NCBI GenBank assembly: GCA_964304625.1
Contig: OZ199840.1
Span: forward strand, 9,362,001-9,426,000
Length of the DNA stretch: 64,000 nt
Reading direction: 5' to 3'
DNA from: Kudoa neothunni
Taxonomy: Eukaryota; Cnidaria
In this document: piece after piece, positions 34,701 to 46,500 of the stretch
How the letters are laid out: the number at the start of each line of letters is the position of its first letter
Numbering within the stretch: the first letter of the stretch is position 1
Program-made: the position numbers and the translations under genes
The notes under the pieces: generated by a model
Seen by the model: the letters and a program-made list of their open reading frames with translations, nothing else
The model's database searches: none
What the model was told of the DNA's origin: nothing

Positions 34701-36853
34701 CCACTCAAAGAATTTCTAATATCGCTGGATGTTTTCAACATTTTTCCCCTTGGAAATACTCATTATGGGAATAAATGGGAAAACGTTGACGTTGATGAAC
34801 TAAATGGCTTTATTGGATGGATCTTATATATGGCTATCCATAAAGATCGACGAGAACCATTAGTTGATTTGTTTAGTTCTACTGAAGGCAGGCAAATATA
34901 CAAGGATTTATTTTCTCTGCGAAGATTTAGGCAATTAACCAGAGCGATCCATTTTGACGACACAAACACAAGAGAGCAGAGAAAATTACTGGATAAATTT
35001 TTCCTCTTTAGAGAGATCTGGGATATCTGGGTAAATATTGCGAGCAAAAGTTATAATCCAGGGTTTGATGTGTGTCTTGATGAACAGTTGGTATCCTTTA
35101 GGGGTAACTGCTCCTTCAGGCAATATATAAAGAATAAACCTGCGAAATACGGGTTAAAAATTTTTTTACTAGTAGATCCACAAACTTCATATGCATTAAA
35201 TATGGATGCATATATTGGTAAAAAATGTTCGACTGATGCCAAAGTTCATGATGTTGGTAAGAATATCGCTCTCAAATTAACTGAAAATCTAATTGGTTCA
35301 GGATGCAATTTGGGTTGCGATAATTATTTTACATCGATTCCTTTGGCCGATGAATTGATCAAAAGAAGAATGACCATAATTGGTACAATTCGTAAAAACA
35401 AACGAGATATACCACCATTCCTACTATTTAATAGAAGAACCCCGGTGAATGAATCAAAATTTGTTTGCAATGGAAAGAAAATGTTGGTATCGTTCGCTCC
35501 AACGAAAAATAAGAACGTCCTCCTATTGTGTTCATCTAATCATAACACAAAAATTTCTAGAATATTTCCTCATAAGCCAGATGTTATCCTACAGTATAAT
35601 GCTGCTAAAGGAGGCGTTGACACAGTGGATCGTATGTTGGCGTCGGTTCCAGTGAGACGATTCACCAGAAGATGGCCGTTAGTTGTGTTTTACAACATGA
35701 TTGATATCTCACTTGTAAATGCGTTTGTAGTTTACAGGGAGATATTTAACGAACCAAATATTAAAAGAAGAGACTTTTTGAAAAAAGTCGCTTTTGAATT
35801 ATCGGAACCATTAAACATTAGGAAGAACAAAATTCCACAGTTAATAGAGCGTACAAGTTCCATAAATCCCCGACATTCCGTTCGAAAATATTGCAAAAAA
35901 ATAGAAATTATTTAATGAAATGAAAGCCTGTGTAGTTTGCTGAATCACGTTTAGATTTCCAATTTTACATTACGAAAATAGAAAAATTTATTTTTGTTTC
36001 AATAAATCAATTATAGTTTATGGATTTTTTACATTTTATAAGGATTTTAGGAGAATTCTACAAACAGTCATTTTAAATTTCGGCAATCGCGCGTTATATA
36101 GACAATATGCACGTACGCACTTGCGCGGATAAATTTAAAACGTGGAAATAATATGGAAAACTTACAAATTTTATAATTTTATTTCACTTTTAGTTAGTAA
36201 ATAATCTAAGAATTTGAAATATGCAAAAAACTTTTGGGGTCTTTTTTCACCCCATTGTTACTCGGAAGGTGCCCAATTTTGTGTTACTTAGAAGGTTAAA
36301 ATTATATAGAGCGTTGACCATGAATGTGAATTTGGATTTATGGGAAAAGGTTGTCAACAAACCGTATTTTTGTGGATAGACTGCAACTCAACTCAATTGA
36401 TATAGAGCCACCATGTTGGATGCGACGTGTTCATTCCATGCCTTTCAAAATACCTAAAACGCGACACCAAACTTAATAATGAGTCACCAATGGACAAAAT
36501 TTGCACGCATGTGTCTTTTAATCTGCCAAGCACTGATTCCATAAAATTCATACCCATCCAAAATTGCATCTCGATTTTCCCATCTAATACCATCGTCGAA
36601 TATACCACCTATACTGACCATAAACAATTTTTCATTTATGTCACAAAATCAGAAAAAATTGGTAAAATTTGATTAAAAATATTATTATCATTATTAACAA
36701 CGGGATTTAGTTAATAGGAAAAATCTTATTTTGTTTCTCTTAATCCTGTCAGCACCAGTTCTTATAACGATTTTTGTCATCGTAGGAGTTTACATCCAAC
36801 GAAAATCATACAGCAATCTCTCAACTTACAAACACTTTAAAAGTGTCTTGTAA
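31768..36853 (+). CDS. Integrin beta-like receptor, copy B, 19 exons, piggyBac in an intron
   Basis: Same 19-exon structure as copy A, with ATG at 31768 and stop at 36851-36853. I followed every junction and found no stop or frame error. Recognisable parts include CNQCLDSGKTWC (PSI-like), REIFVIIDVNSFS (MIDAS position), LNIICKQ, NPKVMLLLTN, FENGQLAKL, KTFGDVLRENSAQIHIVT, CLCECEDP, VCGNCRC, the beta-tail-like strand, one membrane span and a short tail without NPxY. The intron between exons 16 and 17 begins at 34057 and ends at 36309. It contains a 2.19-kb piggyBac, so this is the only long intron of the family. Whether it is still spliced out is unknown. Elsewhere introns are about 38-50 bp, with one of 103 bp. 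Divergence from copy C is concentrated in exons 8 and 11-13. Confidence 0.82.
34105..36295 (+). mobile_element. piggyBac element inside intron 16 of integrin-like copy B
   Basis: Both ends are clear: TTAA at 34101-34104, then CCTTCTAAGTAACA, and TGTTACTTAGAAGG then TTAA at 36296-36299. The 14-bp terminal repeats are perfect. Copies A and C carry the undisturbed site, with a single TTAA at the same place in the intron. Subterminal palindromes (GGTGAAAAAAGACCCC near 34122 and 34300; GGGGTCTTTTTTCACCCC near 36237) are repeated inside both ends. Clean ends and an empty paralogous site show that insertion came after the copies separated. Confidence 0.92.
34457..35915 (+). pseudogene. piggyBac transposase, catalytic core open, N-terminal part broken
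   Basis: An acidic N-terminus starts at about 34463 and stops at 34661-34663. The main 361-codon frame begins at 34830 and keeps the three catalytic Asp contexts: CLDEQLVSF, GCDNYFTS and GGVDTVDRM (about residues 84, 164 and 264 of that frame). Between them a stop and a frame change interrupt the linker, where the sequence TPYATQRISNIAGCFQ is still recognisable. The protein ends without the C-terminal cysteine-rich finger that the copy at 42.7 kb retains. It is probably not active as it stands. Confidence 0.85.
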
Positions 36854-36969
36854 ATTCGTCATACGATTCTTTTGGCCCTCCAAATATATGATTCTTAGTC
36901 TTATTTCTAATGATGTTTTCTATGATATTTTCTTTTTTAATAATTTATGTTTTCATATTACTCAAAGTA

Positions 36970-37220
36970 AAGTTTAACATAATTTCAAAAAAAAAAGAAT
37001 TTATTTTGTTACAGCATACTTTTATAAATTAGTGATTGACAAAGTCTTATTATTTATTGACTAATTACGCTATAATTATTATAGCTATCAAAAAATACGA
37101 AAATTAAAGTTATTTAATGGCAAAAATATTATTTTTCTCCTTATTTAATCCATTTCTTATTCTAGACGAAATATTGTAACAGAAATTTTTTTTACTTCAA
37201 TTAATATCTCCAATGAATCA
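36970..37220. mobile_element. About 250-bp insertion, probable MITE, specific to copy B
   Basis: Copy A reads TTACTCGAAGTAAACATACTCC without interruption. Copy B has about 250 bp between TTACTCAAAGTAA and CACTCGAAGTAAACA. Near the ends of the insert TGTTACAG and CTGTTACA-type sequences face each other next to A/T runs, so a small inverted-repeat element is likely. A longer ancestral state deleted in A is the alternative. Confidence 0.45.
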
Positions 37221-37731
37221 CTCGAAGTAAACATACTCCATTTGGTAAATCTGCCAAAATATGAGAGATTTACCATTTGGTGTCCTTTTATTAAAACAAA
37301 GGAAACTCTACAGTATCGCCCCTTTCTGTACGTGGGCAATAATATGCTAGCATCATACACGATAAAAAATAAGTCAGTCAATTTATTTTCATTCTATTCA
37401 ATGAACGATTTTACCATCGATGGAGTGAAGCAATAGTCAGAGGTTATTGTTCATTATAATAAAAAAAAGTGGTATCAACACCATTGATCGGATGTCGGTG
37501 TCAGTCTCGACTAGAAGATTTAGCAAACGTCGATCTATGACGGTTTTATTATGCCGGATATTTTTTTTTGTCAATACAGATAGATATATACATTTGTATT
37601 TATGATGGCTTGCGCTAGGGTTGTAATAATGAGTAATTTTTGGGGAATGCGGAAATGTTACTCAGTGGAAATACTATGCAATACCGAATCCCTGTGTACG
37701 TGAAACCACTAAATGTATTATTCTGATAAAT

Positions 37732-37986
37732 CAGAGGTGGGTAAATTACGGCCCAAGAGTCATAGCTTAAATAGCGGCAATGTCGTACCGCTCTGAGGTT
37801 GATAGCGCATGCATTAGCTTTGGGCACATCCTTTACATAACCCCGCCAGGGCTACCAGCAAAATTAAAAAAAACCCAAGGTCGAGAAAAACATTAATTTA
37901 AAGTACAACAAAAAATAGAATCTTATTTATTAAAGTTTTTAATCTTATTCCGAATCAATAATTACATCTTCAGGCATTAAATTTAA
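37732..37986 (-). mobile_element. hAT-type transposon end, copy next to B, truncated
   Basis: The same CAGAGGTGGGTAAATTACGG terminus and the same flanking sequence as at 27449, so it was carried along in the duplication. The C-terminal frame LMPEDVIIDSE is cut at TTAA (37983-37986), where the next element begins. Confidence 0.6.
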
Positions 37987-40198
37987 GGCAGTGTCTATTG
38001 GCCCGAACAAATTGGTTTATTTAATTTTCGATCTTTTTATTATAGTAAATCTGTGTTGTCTGATATAAAACAACTTGCACTTGTTTATTTAATTTTTTTA
38101 TCGCGTTATATCGGTTAAAAATATTCTGTATAATGTAATATGGTTTCGACTAAATGGACCGTAAAAAGTCTTTTTATTGAGTTTATGAGTTATTTATTTA
38201 TTCAAATGAACATTTTTAGTTCTGATTTAACTTTTAATTATCTATGTAACTAAAATTTATATTGTAATAGTTTTAATTTTATTGTAACGTGCGTTGATTT
38301 GATTGTAATCATCCCCAAATGTTGTAATACAAAATTATTGTAAAAAAATTTAGGATTTTTCACAAGACCAAAAACATAAAGTGTATAGTTGTTGTATTTA
38401 AAGATATTTGGTTATAGAAAAAGAAAAATTTTGATTTTACTCCTACGCGCGTGTTTACGAAATGAGATTGCCTGAACTTAATACGATTTTTCAAACCGGA
38501 AATACTTTTATCATTTTTGAGGAGCTAAAGTTGAAAATAGATGAATACGAACAAAACTCCGAGGGTAGTTTATTTATGTGACTCTTAAACCATCGAAAGA
38601 ACTTAGAAGCGATGTAATAAAACGTTAAATTTAATACTTTAGTTTTATCATACAAAATACTGCTGGGTTCATCGCGACAAAAACTTAAGTTCTTCAAAAA
38701 TTTAAATAAATTTTGTATATGCATTAAAGTTTGAAAACACGCAGTCGTTATTTTAGAGAAAACGATCTGTTGGTAGAAGAAATTCGAATTCTTATTACAG
38801 AGCATGCCCAATGTTTCTAAAATTTTCAGCCATAATTTTTACATAGTAAAAATAAAATATCAAAGGATGAAAGTGATCTTATCGCTCAATTTGTTCAAGA
38901 TAACGGAAATTCCAAAGTAATCCAAGAAAAAATATTACGAGAAAGGGGAACTTTGTTTCATTGAATAAAGTGTCTAACATGAAGCACTCTTGTAAATCAC
39001 ATACAAAAAGCCTGCAATTTTAAAAAAATTCAAATAAAAAAGGAAGATATTTAGAGATATGGGAAATCAACAATGAGACTATAGGCTGCGACATATGTCT
39101 TCAATCGAGCTATTTTAAATGCCAACATATTAAACTGAACCCGTCGTCAAAATATTAGAGTTGTATGAATTGTAAAACAGAAGAATGATAGTAAGAGAAA
39201 TTATGATAAAAAAGCTTTTGTTTTAATTCATATGCTATTTAAATATATCTTATACCATCATGAATATGTATTTTACCCATCCATAAGATGGTATTTATGT
39301 TACAATAATTTAAAAGGATTTTTTTATCAAATACGTTAAATCAATTTTACAAAATTCATATAGTCATGTAGTCGAATTCATGAGAACATCTGTGTGATAC
39401 ATGGCTTGGTGAAAAAAGTCAAAGTCCAACATTTTTTGAATAAAATCACCAATAAATAGTTATATATTTAAAAATTGAAAATAATGTTCCAAATATGAAT
39501 AAAATTGTTATAGTGGATAATAACAATTAAATATTTTAATTGAGAACATAAATTTCAACTAGTATCGTCAAAATTCAGTTCGTATGCGAAGTCTAAATAA
39601 GGGAGTATGTGAAGTGTCCTGATTAGGTGACATTAAATTAAGTATAAATCAATTAATTGGATTCATTTTCAAATAAAAAATCATATTCACAACATTTATT
39701 TACATTGAGTGATTTTATACCGATATTATAAAAAATATCAATGTGGGACATTTGACGCCATTTTGAGTTTTGGGTTTACGACAACCATTCATATGGATGA
39801 AATCAATTCAAAAATATTGAAAATAGCAAATAACATGATTACAACAGTGAATTCATTTAAAATTATGAATATAACACGGATATATCATATCAGAAAATTA
39901 TTATTGCACAATACGTGGAATGAATAAATTTCTTACTGATAAAAAATCATAAAAACATTTCATTCAAATGTCAAACAAGTTTATGAGGAAAATAGATCAT
40001 TTACAGCGATAAATTACAATAATGATGAGGATGGGTCTTTCCTAAGTAACGCCTTATATCACAGATTCCTAGGACAAAATTCTTGTATTTTTTTCACATT
40101 AATATATAATTCATTTTAATAATTTTTGGACTCATTAAAATTAAAAAAGAATCCCCTAAATAGGTAAAAACAATTTGTTCGGGCCAATAGACACGTCC
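37987..40198 (+). mobile_element. Terminal-repeat element with ZSWIM/MULE-like coding remains
   Basis: A perfect 24-bp inverted repeat, GTGTCTATTGGCCCGAACAA plus TTG, lies at 37991-38014 and 40171-40194. Extended by a few bases, the element is bounded by TTAA on both sides (37983-37986 and 40199-40202). Inside, the plus strand near 38460-38640 reads FQTGNTFIIFEELKLKIDEY, then DS, TIER and KR broken by stops. This resembles the N-terminus of ZSWIM3-type proteins derived from Mutator-like transposases. DESDLIAQFVQDNGNSKV follows at 38867. TTAA duplications are typical of piggyBac rather than Mutator, so either the family label or the duplication is uncertain. The coding part is heavily decayed. 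Confidence 0.55.
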
Positions 40199-40202
40199 TT
40201 AA

Positions 40203-40670
40203 AGAAAATAGGTCACGATAAACTTGTCTTCCCTCTTCTAACCCAAACAATTCATTGACTGGTTGTTGATTATCGTCAAGTATTCCCATTAACAATAAAC
40301 ATCCGATGAATCCAACGAATTCGACACTATCTAATTGCTTTCAAACATCACCAAAATTTTTTTTACCGTATTAATTCGTATGTTTTAAAATTAAATCATA
40401 CATTTCCTGGCGAAAAATCCCTTTAAACGTATCAATAATTTCATTTACATTCTGCAAAACGAAGGATGAAACATTAGTACGACTGGTCAAAATATTTTCG
40501 GCTGCAGTTCTAGAAGTCGAGGGTTTTTCAATTGTCCATAAGGTTCCATTCTTATCTATTAACACTCTAACGAACTTGGGGTCTTTTGGACCCCAAACCG
40601 ATATTAAACGTGGTATAGAATTTTGCGTAGTAGTTTGCAAAGCTTTTTATCCTGGCTGTTCTCATAAATT
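40203..40670 (-). mobile_element. piggyBac transposase fragment (middle part)
   Basis: The minus strand reads DKNGTLWTIEKPSTSRTAAENIL, ending LILKHTN, then GFIGCLLLMGIL and ELFGLEEGRQVYRDLF down to 40203. This is the N-terminal third of a piggyBac transposase. It is cut off at the terminal-repeat element on its left. With the fragment at 43091-43538 it is likely one minus-strand element split by the piggyBac at 40743-43086. Confidence 0.65.
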
Positions 40671-40742
40671 TATAATAGTTAAAACTTACAAAACTTTGGA
40701 AAAAAAAATAACATAGCTCAGAAAAATAAAATTATCCTTTAA

Positions 40743-43086
40743 CGAACTTGGGGTCTAAAAGACCCCAAGTTTTTTTTGTTTCGTTATTGTTAAAAAATAT
40801 AAAAATAAGTAACATAAAAATGCAGAAATTTCTATCGACGAAACTTTGAGAAAAATGACAATTTAATGTGTAAATTAATCCTCTTTAATCCCCTCGGGAA
40901 CCGCCAGTACTGTTGTATACAATCGTTAACAAAATTCTTACAAACTGTTGACTTGCGTTTTTTAAATCATTTTATAACACTAAATTATATTTCGAAAGTG
41001 TTTATTATTTTCTTAATATCGATAAAGTTTTAGGAAATACATTTTTAATACACATGAACCCTACATTACTGGTAGGTTTAAAACTAAATGATATTTTTAT
41101 ATTGAGATGATGTTCTAAATTAACTTTTACTTCCTTCAGCACTGATGATTTTTAACCAAAAAAATGATATCACTCCATATGGTTATTTCGATGCACGAGT
41201 GAGTTATATTTTTTGAAGCGTGATGAGTAGTTCGGAGGAATATATAGATGAGATCGAATCGTCTGTTAGTGAATTAGATGATTTTTTGTGTGAGGTATCC
41301 GACAATACGAAAGGGATGTTAGGTGACGAGTGTCCTACAGATGCTACGGTAGACAAAAATGGAACGGTGTGGACTTTGAAAAAGCCCCTTTCATCGACAG
41401 TTTGACTTGAAAATACACTTTCTTCTTGACCAGGTCCAACGGCATATTCAATTCAAAGAATCAAAAATATTGAAGATTGTTTCACAATATTTTTTACAAA
41501 TAATATTTGTGGTGAAATAATAAAATATACAAATGAATTTGGAAGAAGTCGCTTCAGAGATTCTTGGACTGATCTAGATGATGTTGAGTTTAAGGCATAT
41601 TTGGGAACACTTGCTTTGATGGCTGTTCATAAAGATCGAGAGGAGCCTTTAATCGAGCTGTTTAGTCTTTCCGAAGGAAAAGAATTATATCGTCAACTTT
41701 TTTCTTATAACCGCCTCAGACGAATAACGAGATCTCTGCATTTTGATGACGCAAATACTAGGGCTCAAAGAAAGGCGACTGATAAATTCTGTGCCATCCG
41801 TAGTGTATGGAATATGTGGGTTGACATTTTGCCGTTGTGTTTCTCTCCTAATGAGGATATAACTGTAGATGAGCAGTTAGTGCCATTTAAGGGAAGGTGC
41901 CCGTTTAGGCAATATATGCCATTAAAACCAGCCAAATATGGTTTAAAATTCTTTGTGCTGGCGGACCTAAAGGATAAATATGTTCTTAACGTCTCTCCAT
42001 ATCTTGGAAAAAACGGAAGTGAAGCTTGTCGAACCTTAAACGTGGGTGAAAACATTGTACTTTCTCTGACAACCCCATTTCACTATTCTGGAAGAACGGT
42101 TGTTGCAGATAATTTTTTCACTTCTCTGGGGTTTGCAACAAAATTTCTGGCGAAACAGTTAACATATTTGGGAACCATTCGTCACAACAAACGAGATCTG
42201 CCATCTTGTGTTCTTTCAAACAGACGAAGTGAATTGTACAGCACCACATTTGCGTTCTTCAAAAAAAGTATGTTGACATCATACGTAAACAAAAAAGGTA
42301 AGGCTGTTATTATATTATCAACTGGAACCAACAATACAGATACAGACAAGGAAATGGGCAAAAATAAGCCAGTAACTATCTTACACTACAACAGAACAAA
42401 GGGTGGTGTAGATACCATTGATAGAATGTTGTCGTCTGTTTCAGTTAGAAGATTTACTCGACGATGACCAACTTATCTTTAACCAATGCTTTTTTGCTAT
42501 TTAAATATATTTTTGTTGAACAAAAAAATGCGACGTCAATTTATGAAAGAGATGGCCCAAGTCCTTTACCGACCATTCCTTGCTAAAAATACACCCGACA
42601 AGAAAATTATCAAAAGGAGTTATTCAGCTCTCTCCGCTAAACCAGTAATTGCAGATTCTAATTTGAAAAAGAGTCGATGCGAATTTTGTCCTCGAGAGAC
42701 TGATAAAAAAACTAGCACCCGCTGTGTTAGCTGTAGTAGCTTTTTCTGTCGAGACCATTCATCAAAACAATGTAAGTTTTGTTGAAAATAATACTAGTTT
42801 TATAAAAAAATATAATGTGTATTGTTTTTATTATTTTGCGTTATTAGATTTGTTTCATGTTACTGCCGAATGTTTACGAAGCGCTGTTTAAGGCAACCGA
42901 GCCAGATTAGATAAGATTAATGGTTTTATGAAATGTAGTTTCTCTGAAAATTCATTCGATAAAAATTCATTATAATTTTTGTATCGTTTAATAATATTTT
43001 TTTGGTTATGTTCATGCAATGAAAACTTGGGGTCTAAAATACCCCAAGTTCGTTGGAGGGTAGTCATTTTTACATAACTTAGAGGG
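40743..43086 (+). mobile_element. piggyBac element, second subfamily, damaged
   Basis: The right end is clear: ACCCCAAGTTCGTTGGAGGG...CATAACTTAGAGGG then TTAA (43087-43090). The left end carries CGAACTTGGGGTCTAAAAGACCCC after TTAA at 40739-40742, but by comparison with the copy at 48455 the true left end may extend some 40 bp further left in decayed form. A transposase on the same strand lies at 41220-42785. Confidence 0.7.
41220..42785 (+). pseudogene. piggyBac transposase, about three interruptions
   Basis: Acidic start MSSSEEYIDEIESS, then WTLKKP, two in-frame stops in the linker before PGPTAYSIQRIKNIEDCF, and a long open block from 41601. Catalytic contexts are TVDEQLVPFKG, VADNFFTSL and GGVDTIDRML, all with Asp. 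A stop at 42465-42467 after RRFTRR precedes the last part, which keeps the cysteine finger CEFCPRETDKK, CVSCSSFFC and CKFC. The finger is complete here, unlike the copy at 34.8 kb. Confidence 0.82.
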
Positions 43087-43090
43087 TTAA

Positions 43091-43538
43091 AGAGTCAGAT
43101 GGAACATTGGTTTCAACTTCCGAATTATCTGACGACGCATCACATATAAAGGAATAATCCAGGTCAGAAGAATCAGTATCAGAGCAGCTGCCGCTATACT
43201 CACTCGAGCTCATTTTAATAACTTCAGATGGCGTCCGCGCATTGCAAGATGACCAGTACTATTTGTTGGTTTAAACAATAATTCGTCGATGAAATTGTAT
43301 CAAATTTACCAAAAAAATATTATTTTTGATTTGAAACAATTTAGTAAAAAATGTGGGGTGTAAAAATACCCCAATTTTACTCGGAGGGTATTTGTGAGTT
43401 ATATTTTATTTTACAAAACAAAAAAAATTTGTTGTCAAGTAGAATATGTGTTACATAACGTTAAAAGATTAAACGGAATATAAAAAATTAAAGATTAAAT
43501 AGGCCTGGGGTATAAAACACCCCATTTTACTTGGAAGG
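43091..43538 (-). mobile_element. piggyBac fragment: terminus and acidic N-terminus
   Basis: The end CCTGGGGTATAAAACACCCC...CTTGGAAGG meets TTAA at 43539-43542. Inward, another palindrome GGGGTGTAAAAATACCCC lies near 43353. The minus strand then starts MSSSEYSGSCSDTDSSD at 43212. The frame is cut by the TTAA of the neighbouring piggyBac at 43087. Confidence 0.65.
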
Positions 43539-43542
43539 TTAA

Positions 43543-46500
43543 AGAAATAGTTAAATAACAAAAAAATAATGACATCATAAAATCAAAATTTTGGAGGCTG
43601 GTAAGTAAGCAGTTATTGCCGAAGAGTAACCACTCTAGTGAAAAATTTGATGTGTTAAAATATGTGGATTAACATCAGTGTTGCACAGTAGCAGAATTCT
43701 GTAGAAAATATATAGATTTCTTTACCAAAATATTTAAATTAAATAAACTTGTTTGCTTATATTCGCACAATATATTGGTAAAACAAATATTAATTGAATA
43801 ATATTTGTTCCATTTCCGAATATTTGAAGTTAGTATATTATTATGTAATTTATGATCAGTGGAATTTAATAGAGCTTAATTACATCTCGAGAGTGTTTTA
43901 TTAATTAATGATACGAGATATTATCAGTTGAATATGTGCATAGATATTTAGCCAATCAATTATATTATTTGTACAGATTTTTCGTGGTATTTAAAAATAT
44001 GAACAAATAGATTAAATATTGTGTAATAAGAGAGTTCTCGGTTTCCTCGGATGGCTCATTAATCCCTTTAAAGGCTTTAATATTATTATTTTCTTCGAAT
44101 AATCGTTTAAATGAAAAAATACAATAACCTCAGATAGAATAAATATTTATAAATAATATATAAAAACGAGAAATTAAGCTCGATTTAACATTTTAAATGT
44201 GTACTATTCATGTAATATATTTTAATCAGATTATAATTTATTTTTAATTTACATTTTGGTGTTCTATTTAGAAGTATTCTTTGATGATATTGATTCTAAT
44301 TGAAATTTACTTTGGTACTAATTATTAAATTCTCATTATAATATAACTATGTTAAAAATAGCGTTAACCAACCAATTATCATTAGTTCCAAGTTGTAATC
44401 AATGTTTGGATAGTGGAAAAACATGGTGCCTTGATGGAGTGGATATTTATATCTATGTTATCATATAATACCTTTTAGTTTTTACCTGCTGGAAGTGAAA
44501 ATCGATGCAGTTCTACAGCAGATATATATTCAAATTGTAATAATCCCTTAAAGTATCTCCAAAATATTTATATTACAAATGCTTGTAACTCTTCTAGACT
44601 ACAAAGTTCCGGGAATTTGAATCTAAGTCTTGCAGATATTGATAGAACCGAATCATCTTACTCTGAACTATCAAATATAGGACCTGACATTAGTATAAAA
44701 GATTTTCTGTGTATCGTTTGAACATAAATTTCAGAAATTAACCTTACCTTTGAAATTCCAGCATTAGTGCCACAAGAGATATTCGTTATAATTGACGTTA
44801 ATTCGTTTAGTTCAGGAACAATAAATTCTATCTCAGAAGACTTGGAGTCATATTGTAATTTGGATTATCACTACAGTATACGTAACTTGAGGAAATAGTT
44901 AACGATAGTTGGAAGACTGATTTAAACAGGATCGAAGTTAGTGTCATACTCACTCAAAAAACATCGTAATAATTAAAATAATCTTTATGATAATTTTACG
45001 TTAGACCGGACACTCTACTTCCACTTCTTTCTCTTCTTCAGTATACCAATCATGTATAGTAATCATGTGTTAGGGAAGTGACACTGATGTTTTGTAGAAA
45101 GCCTTCTATTTTCAAGTTGTCACACAAGAGAATCGACTGATCTATGATGAAGTTTTCAAATCAGCCATATTGAATATTATCTGCAAACAAGTATAGATTA
45201 GGATTTTTCAATATTTATATTTTACATTGGAAGGGAACTGTTCCGCAGAATGAAATAAATCCTAAAGCCATGCTACTCCTAACAAACCGGATGCACCCTT
45301 TCGAAAATGGGCAGGTAGAATTAGGGACTAAATTACTACTACACTTAGTTTATTTAGCTGGCCAAGCTAATTCGGAATAAATCAAAGTCATGCCTTTTCT
45401 CGAACAACAAAAACTATAAAAATGTTGTAATTTTTACTAATCTCTCGAAAGATATTCATATTTCGTTAGTACCATATGGATACAAAAACATTTGGAGATG
45501 TATTGCGAGAAAATTCAGCCCAAATTCATATTGTTACACAAAAAAGAGAAGCCTACTATTATTATGGGGTATTATTATATGTATGCTATTGAAAGATACG
45601 AATGACATCTTAGCGTATGCTTTACAGAAATGAGTACCTGATCCCAGCAATAATCAGTATCTACCACCGTAGTACCTTCAATGGATATTTGAAAAGGTTC
45701 AAAAGGGTATTACCGATCAATGAAATCCATAATATTATTATCGACAGGAATTCGCACGTAACTGCATCATAAGTTATCCACTAATGGATCAATTCATCGA
45801 GTTTGATATTATAATGACTGAATGCCGGTATTTTCGTTCATTTTCCTATACATAATAATTTTTCTGTAGAATTTACGGGATTAAGTTTCTATGTAATTTT
45901 GAAATCCCCCAAACCGCCTCCATAACGATGAAAGTGAAAAAATGCTTCCCCAAGCAAAGCCTAAGCAGAGAGTATGATTATTCATCTTCTGTTAATTACA
46001 TTAATATTTTAGATATGAAATTTCTGCTATTGGTCACAAGAAATTTCATATATCTCTCTCTACGGGAATGTGTCTCTGCGAATGCGAAGACCCTCTTCAT
46101 TATTCCTATGTAAATAAATTTCCATTTACTGTTTTCTCTATCCTGCTACTTTTCACAATGTTTTATATTATCCAATTATGTAAAAATAGATAACATGGTG
46201 AAATCCATATAGGGTAATAGAAGTGACATTTGCAACTTCAGAGGTGACCTGGTCTGTGGAAATTGCAGATGTGATAATAGATTGTATAGTATATTATACA
46301 CAAAACTGTACTAATACTGCCTTTAGTACTTCGGATGATTGCTCATACGTGGATTCATTATTATTCTTCAAACCTAATAGTTTAAAATCAGAATCTTCTG
46401 TAAATGAGGATCATTGTTGTAAACCTTCCAAATACGGTTGTTGTCAATCTGACCTTTGTGAGAATGGACGTTGCAGATTTTACGACTGTCACACTAATAA

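Larger units (their letters stand above)
31025..37435 (+). repeat. Segmental duplication unit B (integrin-like gene with flanks)
   Basis: From just after the TTAA at 31021, sequence matches the unit starting at 43543 closely through the 5' flank, exons and introns. Parts of the 3' end also match copy A near-identically. The unit is enlarged by a piggyBac (34105-36295) and by a short insertion (about 36970-37220). Confidence 0.8.

Noticed and set aside
38491-38811. 106-codon minus-strand frame within the terminal-repeat element
   Set aside because: It is antisense to the recognisable ZSWIM-like remains on the plus strand.
41400-41450. A conserved intron in the piggyBac transposase linker, because three copies have a stop there
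   Set aside because: Aligning the copies shows different defects at that place (in-frame stops in one, frame changes in others) and no shared GT-AG pair.
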